Positions 33,177 through 40,716 of a DNA stretch of 64,000 bases are shown piece by piece. The translations under genes and the position numbers were made by a program. This stretch comes from Pelosinus baikalensis (lineage in GTDB: Bacteria; Bacillota; Negativicutes; DSM-13327). Below the pieces are notes generated by a model that saw only the letters and a list, made by a program, of their open reading frames with translations, made no database searches and had not been told where the DNA came from. The DNA is taken from the NCBI RefSeq assembly GCF_020819555.1, contig NZ_JAJHJB010000017.1:1-64000 (forward strand), given 5' to 3'. Every line of letters starts with the position of its first letter. Position 1 is the stretch's first letter.

Positions 33177-35903
33177 TCATACTCCTGACGTAAAATCAAT
33201 TTGTTCCGCGCTTTCCGGAAAATCGATTAACGGATTCCGATTACCCTGCAACTCATAGATTGCCCGATTTCGGTGTTTCTCATGAATCGTAACCGGATGC
33301 TCCTTATGCCAGTTCAGCAGCAGTTCCACATTGACCTTTTCTTTTCCAATTTTGCTGGGGTAACGAAGCAGGAAATACAGCACTGCTCTCGCTACTTCCC
33401 CTTTACCGTTTTCCGGCTCAAATCGAATGTTTCCTCCACGCTTGCCGCATTCGTTACGAAGTTGTTCCCGATATGCTTCGGGGTTATAGTCGGCAAAGTC
33501 AAAGTACGGAATGTTACTCCTGAAGCTGTTGCAGTCCGATTCGCACGTAAACAGATGATGCAGATCGCTGACCATGGGACTTTTTTTGTTAAACCAGGAC
33601 TGAGGCACAACATGCTCTGTATTGAATTGCATTTTCTCCTCGAACATTTCTTCAAGACTTTCTTCATCCAGCCGTTCAAGAGATTCTTTATTCTCCAAAA
33701 ATTCTTTTCTTAGCTGCTCTATTCGAAAGTCCTCCTGAATCAGCATTTCCGGATCAAGCTTATTACCCGAATAGATGCTGCGAAGAGTTCTGTCCTCGTG
33801 TAAATCGACCTCTGAATACAAGTGATTTCGGCTCTGCTTGTACGTAAATATGGTGGTATGTGTGTCAAGCAGCAAACCATGCAGTTGCCGAAACAATTGA
33901 GTTCCATTCCCCTGAAATTGAATCGAGCGATAGTAATTTACGATATCTAATTTATCCTTCTCGGCATCGTAATAAGGCTGCTCCTCCTCTAGCTTGAATT
34001 GGTTCAAGCTCAGTCTGAGCAGCGTTCGTTCCAATGTATTTTCGTTTGCCAAGTAGACAGGAGTAAGCCAAGCCCTCCCACGTTCCTGTTCCTGGCTTTC
34101 ATCCTTATAGATTACCCGCAGAACAAGAGGAGCATGATCTGAAATATTCTTTACAAAATCTGCTATAGTCTTATCCAACCTAACAATGGCAGCGTCATCC
34201 GTCTGACCATCGTTTTGGATCGAACCCGTCTTCATGTCTTTGGTGATGATAATGTGGTCGATTAGCGAATGAGGAGCTTTTAAATAGGAGATATGACCAG
34301 CTAGAGCATCGTCAGTCGTCAACGTTATGACAGAAGGTGAATTCATTACAGATGTAAGAGAAGTACTGCCTGCATCATCATTCAAATCGCCTCCCAGTAC
34401 GATCGGCAAATGCTTAAATTTGTCATCCTGTTTCAAATCTTCGATGATAACGGCCAGTGTCTCAGCCGCTGCCGTTCGTCTTTGCTTACTGATCTTATCC
34501 CTCATGGCCTTTAGGTGAACAACGATCATCAGAAACTGGACATCCTTCTTCTCTTCCTTTACGGTACATAAAGCAAATAATGGTTCCCGTTTTTTAGGGA
34601 ATGCGGGCTTTCCATTGACTGTTGACCGGAGCAGTTTACTGTATCGGTGGTTGATGTCATCTTTCAATTCCACTTTCGTGGTAGTAGTATCGAACAATAC
34701 AGCCAAATCCTGAGCACCCTCTGCTTCCAGATACACATAATCCATTGCCGCTCCCCGATCTTTGAGAGTGTTTACCAGTTGTTCTAACGCACCTTTTTCC
34801 ACTTCTACTAAGCCCAACGTATCCATAGACATATCCGCTACAATCTGAGCGACAGCTTTAACTCGTTGTTCTTGAACAGTATTATTGAAATTCTCGATAT
34901 TCCAGAAGCCGATATCGGCAAAGCGTTTATCACCCTTGAAGGTCGGTATTTCTATCTCTGCAAGATCATCTGGATTGTCAATCAAACCTTCCACATCGTA
35001 AAAGCCTAAATAGGGAGAAGTGCCCTCCAGCTTTTGTGTCAACCGGAGTGCTCCAGAATCTCCTACCTGTGCCAGGGCCACTAATTTGCTGACAATGGCT
35101 GAAATACGAATTCCTTCGTTTATCGCATTTTGCTGCGATTTGTCTGTATACCACCCGGCATGGTGTAGTGCAACCAGTTGCCATTGGTTATTGAACACAG
35201 CCGATCCAGAGGACCCCGGTTCCGTATCGGTCGTATAATGAATGACTTTGTCATATACATAGCTGATTGTATTGTCCTGAAGCGCAACTTCCTTTTTTCT
35301 CCCCTTGGGATGCTGAATAATATTGGCATATTCCCCTCGGGTAATGGTTGTAGGGCTTCTGAGAAGCTTGATAGGGATAATGTCGTCACTCCCGCTTGAA
35401 TCGCAGCCCACGATCGTAAAGTCTAATTCTTCGAATGGAGAAGTGATAAACAAATCGCTTGGCTTCAGTTTCACTTTAATAGGGTTTTGATTGTCCTCGT
35501 AACCAAATTCCGCAAAGCAGTTTTCAGCTTCATCAGCACTTTGAATAACATGATGATTCGTCATCACAACCCACTTATCGATCAGGAAGCCTGTTCCAAA
35601 GCCTGAGGGCGTGACAATTCGGCAAATCGACTTTGCTCTCTCTACGCCCTTGCTTAGAAAATCAATCGGCAGCAGGTTGCTTTCTTTGTTGATTTTCTCC
35701 AGTATGAGTGTTTCGGTTTCCCTTCTTAACTCCTCATTGTTGTCCCAAGCATGCTCGTCTGGGGTCAAATGCAGGATGGAAACTGCTCGGCGTTTTACCA
35801 GATCACGATAATCGTCTGGTGACAGCGGAGCAGCATTGGATAATGCATATTGACTGCCGACTAAGGAAATCGATTTGTTTTTGGGTTCGCTTGTTGTAAT
35901 CAA
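33177..35903 (-). CDS. Trypsin-like protease - EEP nuclease - endonuclease I fusion
   Basis: 908 residues, no signal peptide or membrane segment, so cytoplasmic. Residues 90-285 are a chymotrypsin-fold protease with the triad H118 (MTNHHV), D161 (ELDFTIV) and S232 (EPGSSGS). Residues 325-600 are an endonuclease/exonuclease/phosphatase domain: N335 (FWNIENFN), E367 (GLVEVEK), H463 (VVHLKA), D506/N508 (GGDLNDD), D589-H590 (ISDHAPL). Residues 640-900 are an Endonuclease_1-type domain with NTEHVVPQSWF (H764) and SDLHHLF (780-784). All three sets of catalytic residues look intact. TTG start with AAAGGGG 9 nt upstream. The N-terminal 90 residues match nothing I know. Divergent from an intracellular subtilisin. 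I know of no described protein with this order; a protease-controlled DNA/RNA-degrading effector (anti-phage or suicide) is my inference. Confidence 0.85.
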   Translation of the reverse strand: MITTSEPKNKSISLVGSQYALSNAAPLSPDDYRDLVKRRAVSILHLTPDEHAWDNNEELRRETETLILEKINKESNLLPIDFLSKGVERAKSICRIVTPSGFGTGFLIDKWVVMTNHHVIQSADEAENCFAEFGYEDNQNPIKVKLKPSDLFITSPFEELDFTIVGCDSSGSDDIIPIKLLRSPTTITRGEYANIIQHPKGRKKEVALQDNTISYVYDKVIHYTTDTEPGSSGSAVFNNQWQLVALHHAGWYTDKSQQNAINEGIRISAIVSKLVALAQVGDSGALRLTQKLEGTSPYLGFYDVEGLIDNPDDLAEIEIPTFKGDKRFADIGFWNIENFNNTVQEQRVKAVAQIVADMSMDTLGLVEVEKGALEQLVNTLKDRGAAMDYVYLEAEGAQDLAVLFDTTTTKVELKDDINHRYSKLLRSTVNGKPAFPKKREPLFALCTVKEEKKDVQFLMIVVHLKAMRDKISKQRRTAAAETLAVIIEDLKQDDKFKHLPIVLGGDLNDDAGSTSLTSVMNSPSVITLTTDDALAGHISYLKAPHSLIDHIIITKDMKTGSIQNDGQTDDAAIVRLDKTIADFVKNISDHAPLVLRVIYKDESQEQERGRAWLTPVYLANENTLERTLLRLSLNQFKLEEEQPYYDAEKDKLDIVNYYRSIQFQGNGTQLFRQLHGLLLDTHTTIFTYKQSRNHLYSEVDLHEDRTLRSIYSGNKLDPEMLIQEDFRIEQLRKEFLENKESLERLDEESLEEMFEEKMQFNTEHVVPQSWFNKKSPMVSDLHHLFTCESDCNSFRSNIPYFDFADYNPEAYREQLRNECGKRGGNIRFEPENGKGEVARAVLYFLLRYPSKIGKEKVNVELLLNWHKEHPVTIHEKHRNRAIYELQGNRNPLIDFPESAEQIDFTSGV

Positions 35904-36516
35904 TTGATTGTGCCCCTTTCAACTTTTCTGTTGTCCCACTCTTCATTCAATAAATTGCAGAAGTCGTCAGGAGATAACAAGGGTACGCTGACTGCCAGTG
36001 AGAGAAATTAGGTCTTACGATATAATCACCTGAAATTTTCTTCATGGTACTTTGGCTGTGCAGCGCGATCCTGAGTTCCTGCAAGGACAAGGGATGGCTC
36101 TAAATGCCTTCTGCCTGAAGTTCTTTCGGCAATACTCTCAGCATGCAAAGTTTAATATCATTTTGGCTCATAGCTCAGTTAGCACCTTCCTCTTCAAATA
36201 TTACTTTTTTATTCCTTCCCTTTTCTTAGAAATATATTCGGCTGCTAATCATCCAATTCTTTATGTAAGGTACTGCTGATTCTTGTCGTACCTGTATAAA
36301 ATTTTGACAAGTGAAAAGGGAGTATAGCACGCTGGAGTAAATAGTAGCAAAACAGCGTTATAGAACCTCCATATTCTGAGTAGTATGCGATTAAATGGGA
36401 GAAACGTGTAGATTTGATGCCTTAAGAATGCAATATTTACCTGTATATGAGTTTAATATATTACTAAACATATTAGCAGGGGCGTAGGCATAGAATATTT
36501 GCTTAGAGGTAATCAA

Positions 36517-36785
36517 ATGAGCGATCAGGATGCCCATAAGGATGGATTCGAAATTTTTGTTTGAACAATTAGCTAGAAAGGAAAATGAAGATGCTTATAT
36601 AGCCACGCAAATGAGAAAGTCATTTGCTGCATAACATTTTCAAATATGAGATCAAAATGTTTCTTAAAGTTGATAAAGTGCTGAATTCTCATCAAGAGTT
36701 GGAAATCAAAGTATTAATAGAAAAGGATTTTTCCAAGAACCAATGGGCTATGGAGCAGTGGTTCAAAAAAGTAATTCACGCATAA
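36517..36785 (+). other. Decayed or very small reading frames upstream of the subtilisin gene
   Basis: A frame with SD AGAGGT starts at ATG 36517 (MSDQDAHKDGFEIFV) and stops at 36564; a shifted frame continues FEQLARKENEDAYIATQMRK to 36634. A second frame at 36657-36785 encodes 42 residues (MFLKVDKVLNSH, then EKDFSKNQWAMEQWFKKVI). They may be remnants of one or two short acidic/basic proteins. Otherwise the 920-bp stretch 35904-36825 shows only AT-rich sequence and no recognisable gene. Confidence 0.35.
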
Positions 36786-36825
36786 GTACTGTCCAATTTA
36801 GATTAAAAAATGAGGAGGCAAAAAA

Positions 36826-37848
36826 ATGCCTGATTATCGATTAATTCCTTACACAATTGAATCTGTAACGGATACAGTAAATGAAATTCCAGAAGGGGTC
36901 AAAATGATCCAGGCTCCAGAAATTTGGGCGGAAAGCAAGAAGGGAGCGGGTGTTGTTGTAGCAGTCATCGACAGCGGCTGCGAAATCGACCATCGGGATT
37001 TGAAAGATTGTATTATTGGCAAACGAAATTTTACAGATGAAGGCAGTCAGGAAGATGTCACAGATAGCAGCGGTCATGGTACTCATGTGGCCGGAACTAT
37101 TGCCGCAATTGAAAACAGAAGCGGGGTTGTGGGGGTTGCTCCTCAGGCCAAATTACTGATTGCAAAAGTGATGAAGCAGTATATAGAGAACGGGGAGACA
37201 TCTTATGGCGCATCCAACAAAAGTATTATTGAAGCAATTCGCTTCTGTGTTGCATGGCGAGGACCAAATCAGGAACGGGTACGGGTAATTAATATGTCAC
37301 TAGGTGGAAAGAGCCATGATGCTGAACTGCACAAGGCTGTTCAAGAAGCGGTTCAAAACGATATTGTTGTTATATGCGCAGCAGGAAATGAGGGCGATAT
37401 AAACCGAGGGGGCGATTGCAGTCCGGTAGGAGACGAGCTTAGCTACCCTGGAGCGTATCCGGAAGTTTTATCTATAGGTGCTATTGACCTGAAAGGAAAA
37501 TTTCCGTGCTTCACGAATACAAATTTGGAGGTGGATTTGGTCGCACCAGGAGTTAATATCATGTCCACATACAACAATCCTGAATATGCTACACTTAGTG
37601 GGACTTCAATGGCTGCTCCTCATGTAGCTGGAGCAACAGCACTATTGATTAATCTGTGTGAGAAGAAATTTGGAAGGGCTTTCACCGAGCCGGAAATATA
37701 TGCTCAGTTAATTAAGCGTACTCATGCCCTGGGAAACGATCCAAAGCTTGAAGGAAATGGACTGCTTACCCTTCTGGGTCCATGTGCGGTTACTGCCGGA
37801 GCATCTCCTTCAGTTAAACTAAAAGAACCTGCATTATCCCATTCTTAA
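36826..37848 (+). CDS. Intracellular subtilisin-like serine protease (S8, ISP type)
   Basis: 340 residues, no signal peptide. N-terminal RLIPYTIE is the LIPY inhibitory motif of intracellular subtilisins, followed by EIPEGVKMIQAPEIW as in Bacillus IspA. Catalytic triad: D in VAVIDSGCE, H in SSGHGTHVAGT, S in LSGTSMAAPHVAG; oxyanion Asn in AAGNEGD. IspA is about 320 residues, so this is full length with a short C-terminal tail. Activation requires cleavage of the N-terminal LIPY segment. SD GAGGAGG. It is divergent from the protease-nuclease fusion; a functional link is possible but unproven. Otherwise it would be a housekeeping intracellular protease. Confidence 0.93.
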   Translation: MPDYRLIPYTIESVTDTVNEIPEGVKMIQAPEIWAESKKGAGVVVAVIDSGCEIDHRDLKDCIIGKRNFTDEGSQEDVTDSSGHGTHVAGTIAAIENRSGVVGVAPQAKLLIAKVMKQYIENGETSYGASNKSIIEAIRFCVAWRGPNQERVRVINMSLGGKSHDAELHKAVQEAVQNDIVVICAAGNEGDINRGGDCSPVGDELSYPGAYPEVLSIGAIDLKGKFPCFTNTNLEVDLVAPGVNIMSTYNNPEYATLSGTSMAAPHVAGATALLINLCEKKFGRAFTEPEIYAQLIKRTHALGNDPKLEGNGLLTLLGPCAVTAGASPSVKLKEPALSHS

Positions 37849-37946
37849 TTGCACTTGGTTATTTAAGGAACGGCTATGAGCGGCAATGGTATAGGTTCCG
37901 ACAATTTAATTGGGAGTTTTCTGTACTGTTTAAGTTCCTAAAAGCT

Positions 37947-37990
37947 AAAGCACCCAGTGAAATTCTAGTTTGAATTTCGCTGGGTGCTTT
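37947..37990 (+). terminator. Hairpin terminator after the subtilisin gene
   Basis: 19-bp stem AAAGCACCCAGTGAAATTC (37947-37965) with 37972-37990, one wobble, loop 6 nt. The T-tract is short (CTTTG). Confidence 0.7.
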
Positions 37991-38047
37991 GTATGAGACA
38001 TATTTGCCATATTCGCTTTTTTCGCGAGAGACTTCCGATGTGGAGCT

Positions 38048-38323
38048 TTAGGGAAGCCGTCTCCTGGGTTTGATCCCTTGCTCTAACAATTCCTTATCTA
38101 ATCTTGCATAGGTAATGTTTCTATACTCTTCGAATGAAATTTCGCTAACTATTTCAGTGATATGACCTACCAGGGAAAGATTATATATAGCATCTTCTTT
38201 TTGCTTCTTGATCATCACATATTGTTTCCCATCCATATCCGTAATCAATTTAAGTGTAATATCAATGTTCTCCGTTTCCTCACCCACAATTGTGTCTTTC
38301 GTTGTTCTGTAGGTTCTATACAT
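38048..38323 (-). CDS. Small hypothetical protein
   Basis: 91 residues, soluble, charged. TLKLITDMDGKQYVMIKKQK near the middle looks like a small beta-sheet, then a helical C-terminus rich in Glu/Lys and a terminal KPRRRLP. I do not recognise a family. Good SD (GGAAAGGACA) and a plausible frame support it as a real gene. It faces the convergent subtilisin gene. Confidence 0.6.
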   Translation of the reverse strand: MYRTYRTTKDTIVGEETENIDITLKLITDMDGKQYVMIKKQKEDAIYNLSLVGHITEIVSEISFEEYRNITYARLDKELLEQGIKPRRRLP

Positions 38324-38509
38324 TTACATTGTCCTTTCCTTGCAGAAATTCGAGTCTTGTCCCTCGTAAATGGAACGAACGTCTCCCATTCGCTGCGGCG
38401 AGGAGGAGTCCCCGCCACATGCTAGTAGGGTGTTCTTGCTCCAGATTTTACCTTTTCTCTTACCTTGTACTGATACCAATTTATATCCCCCCATCTTCAT
38501 CCTGTAGGA

Positions 38510-38545
38510 GGTTTCTTCTATCCGCTGATGCGGATAGAAGAAACC
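38510..38545. repeat. 15-bp perfect hairpin
   Basis: GGTTTCTTCTATCCG (38510-38524) with its complement (38531-38545), loop CTGATG. No T-tract on either side. It lies between the ncRNA terminator and the small hypothetical gene. Confidence 0.5.
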
Positions 38546-38571
38546 AGCATACAGTTTGTTTCAGGGGAAAT

Positions 38572-38831
38572 TAAAAAAACGCATGCGAGGTCTTTTCAAC
38601 CTACACATGCGCTTTGCTTCGTTTTGATTGCATGCAGACGCTAAGCTTTTGCCAAAAACTACAATGCTACTATACCTACGTACCATCTCCCTTGTTTTCA
38701 AGGGAAAATCACGGTATAATAAATTGTCGTCGTAGACAGCTAGCTGTTACGTGTAGGTGCCAGAACACCTGCTCGTGCCTGGGAGTGTTCCACCACTCTC
38801 AGGACACGGCGACTTTTTTAATTTCCACCTA
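38572..38831 (-). ncRNA. Candidate free-standing structured RNA, about 260 nt
   Basis: On the minus strand a strong promoter (38838-38865) is followed by about 260 nt without a convincing frame and then a terminator with seven T (38573-38611). The 5' part can fold into a multi-stem domain: closing helices GUCG/CGAC and CGUGU/ACACG, enclosing CCUG/CAGG topped by GAGUG/CACUC, and AGGUG/CACCU; then ACAGCUAGCUGU. The middle holds AUACC/GGUAU enclosing the 6-bp stem CCCUUG-AAAA-CAAGGG. I do not see the SRP, tmRNA, RNase P or common riboswitch cores. A leader for the gene at 38323 is less likely, because the terminator comes first and 250 nt follow. Confidence 0.55.
38573..38611 (-). terminator. 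Terminator of the candidate ncRNA
   Basis: Minus strand: CGCATGTGTAGGT pairs with ACCTCGCATGCG (one mismatch/bulge), loop TGAAAAG, followed by TTTTTTT (38573-38579). No protein gene upstream on this strand before cfa, which has its own terminator. Confidence 0.75.
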
Positions 38832-38837
38832 TTCCTA

Positions 38838-38865
38838 ATTATATTACATTTCTTAGGGATTGCAA
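38838..38865 (-). promoter_or_regulatory. Promoter of the candidate ncRNA
   Basis: Minus strand TTGCAA (38860-38865), 16-bp spacer, TATAAT (38838-38843). No ribosome binding site with an open frame follows. Confidence 0.65.
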
Positions 38866-38981
38866 GCAAAAGTAAAGTGAAAAATGAGTTCTTATTTCAA
38901 AAATTATGTTTTTCAAAAGGACGATGGGGACGATGTAATCACATTTAAAATGATTGGCTTTATTAGTTAGTCTTTTCTATT

Positions 38982-39076
38982 AATTGTGCCATAATATAGT
39001 AGGATATAGGGAAAGCCACTATTTACTTTTATAGATAAATAGTGGCTTTCCCTATTGGTTAGGATTTAAGGTGGGG
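38982..39076. repeat. Dispersed hairpin repeat, copy 2
   Basis: Blocks AATTGTGC, AATATAGTAGG, an 18-bp hairpin and AGGATTTAAGGTGG occur in the same order as in copy 1 (31956-32058). Confidence 0.55.
39008..39053 (-). terminator. Terminator of cfa
   Basis: 18-bp perfect stem AGGGAAAGCCACTATTTA (39008-39025) with 39036-39053. In the transcribed direction the loop TCTATAAAAG and inner stem are identical to the ABC-F terminator at 31986-32031. Confidence 0.75.
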
Positions 39077-39099
39077 TGGGGGTTTAGTGAAGAAAGGCG

Positions 39100-40302
39100 T
39101 TAGTTATGTAAATGATCGTACGTTAGGGGTAAGTTATTATTTAAGCCTTTTGAAAAAAGAAGCTGATGAATATCCAGCCCTGTCGTCCGGAACGCAGCAG
39201 CGCAGCCTTGGAGATAAAGACTCCACATTCGGACAAACTGGTCGTCAAATTTCTCTTTGACGGTATCGATGTGGTCGGAAAAATTATGATACCAGCAGTC
39301 AAGAGTCTTGGCATAATGCATGCGGAGACTTTCCCCATGGAGAAGATGGAAATCGTATTCCGGCAGCTGCCATATGACTTCGCGCAAAGAAGGGACATAG
39401 CCGCCGGGGAATATGAATTTCTTGATCCATGAATTTTCCGGTTTGCTCTCAGTGGTATCGGTAATTGTATGAAGCAGCGACAAACCTCCTGGCGTCAGCA
39501 GGCTGGATACTTTCTCAAGATATTTAGGGATGTTCTTTTTACCTACATGTTCAAACATGCCGACGCTGACGATTTTATCGAAACAGTACGTTTTCTCGTC
39601 CAGGTCAAGATAATTTAACAGTTTTACGGTTATTTGATCGGTTAGGTTTAGACTGGCAATACGCTGCTGGCTTTTTTGGAATTGTTCTTCACTCAAGGTT
39701 ATACCTACAGCTTTGACACCATAGGTTTGCACGGCTTTAATGATGAGCCAGCCCCAGCCGCAGCCTATGTCGAGTAAGGTTTCGCCCGGTTTTAGATTCA
39801 ACTTCTTCAAGATATAGTCGATTTTTTGCAACTGAGCTTGTTCCAGCGTATCGTGTGGATGTTTGAAGTAGGCGCAGGAATAGCTCATCGTTTTATCAAG
39901 CCATAAAGAGAAGAAATCATTACCAAGATCATAATGATGTTGAATATTCTGTTTGGCTTGAAATCGACTGGTTAGCCCACTCATTGCTTGAACAGTCTTT
40001 GTTAAAACACTGTTTTTTGCGAAAACCTGGGGATTGGCATCGAGTAGCCGGAGGAAATCTTCCAGTTGCCCCTCATAATCAAGATCTCCGCTCATATAGG
40101 CTTCACCCATAGCAAGGACAGGGTCATTGGCGAAATTGAATGGTGGCACCGTTTTAAAAATGAGCTTGGTTTTCCCTCTTGACTGACCATAGGCAATTTC
40201 TTCGCCATCCCAGTAGCGGACACCAAGGCTGCCGTGATCAATTTTTTCAAAGATGGTATTTAGAATTTGTTTTTCCAAAAGCGATGTTCCTTTAAGCTTC
40301 AT
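39100..40302 (-). CDS. cfa: Cyclopropane-fatty-acyl-phospholipid synthase
   Basis: 400 residues from the ATG at 40302 (GGTGA 9 nt upstream; the ATG at 40320 has a weaker site). N-terminal lipid-binding region (about 1-100, GEAYMSGDLD), then the SAM methyltransferase domain with IQHHYDLGNDFF, SYSCAYF, LDIGCGWGW (motif I), GITLSEEQ and SVGMFEHVG, ending in the usual R/W-rich C-terminus. It adds a methylene bridge to unsaturated acyl chains of membrane phospholipids. Full length. Monocistronic. Confidence 0.95.
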   Translation of the reverse strand: MKLKGTSLLEKQILNTIFEKIDHGSLGVRYWDGEEIAYGQSRGKTKLIFKTVPPFNFANDPVLAMGEAYMSGDLDYEGQLEDFLRLLDANPQVFAKNSVLTKTVQAMSGLTSRFQAKQNIQHHYDLGNDFFSLWLDKTMSYSCAYFKHPHDTLEQAQLQKIDYILKKLNLKPGETLLDIGCGWGWLIIKAVQTYGVKAVGITLSEEQFQKSQQRIASLNLTDQITVKLLNYLDLDEKTYCFDKIVSVGMFEHVGKKNIPKYLEKVSSLLTPGGLSLLHTITDTTESKPENSWIKKFIFPGGYVPSLREVIWQLPEYDFHLLHGESLRMHYAKTLDCWYHNFSDHIDTVKEKFDDQFVRMWSLYLQGCAAAFRTTGLDIHQLLFSKGLNNNLPLTYDHLHN

Positions 40303-40473
40303 AAGAAAATCACCAACCATTTAGCTTTCTTTTCATTTTCTTCCTTTTAAAAAGGAATGTCAAATATTGGAGAGGTACAAAATTTCGGAGAATCACGGAT
40401 TCTTTCCTGAAAAATGCTGATAAATGACTCACTACGGGAGCAGAATGGAGAATTAGGGGCAGACTTGATTAGT

Positions 40474-40507
40474 AACATCAGCAAAGCAGAAAATCTTTGC
40501 TGATGTT
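40474..40507 (+). terminator. Orphan terminator-like hairpin
   Basis: AACATCAGCAAAG (40474-40486) with CTTTGCTGATGTT (40495-40507), loop 8 nt, then TATTTTTG on the plus strand. No plus-strand gene lies upstream between the cfa start and here; a short RNA from the cfa-divergent region is possible. The rest of 40303-40716 holds nothing else that I can support. Confidence 0.55.
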
Positions 40508-40716
40508 TATTTTTGCAATTAGAAATGAGGTAAAAATTAAGTTTATATTACTTTTTTAAAGGGGTTAATTAACTATTATCGAATAAATAGAAATAAATGG
40601 AGAATTTAGGTGACAAAAGTAGATACAGACATCTTTTGAGTAAGGGGGGAATTAAGTATATAGTGTAATCATGCTTAAATAGTGCGAATCTTGCGATAGT
40701 AGAAAGGGGGGGCGTC

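Noticed and set aside
33273..33713. 146-codon plus-strand frame opposite the nuclease domain
   Set aside because: Antisense shadow of the endonuclease I domain, no SD.
36165..36190. GGCTCATAGCTCAGTTAGCA looks like the 5' end of a tRNA gene
   Set aside because: The following 60 bases do not form anticodon and T arms and no GTTCGAA-like T-loop appears.
36052..36279. 75-codon frame between the fusion and subtilisin genes
   Set aside because: No SD, no recognisable motif, and biased hydrophobic-aromatic composition as expected from AT-rich noncoding DNA.
38162..38948. Several 60-90-codon plus-strand frames over the hypothetical gene and ncRNA region
   Set aside because: They overlap each other and hairpins, are Cys/Ser/Phe-rich without domain pattern, and lack SDs. 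The region is better explained by the minus-strand gene and structured RNA.
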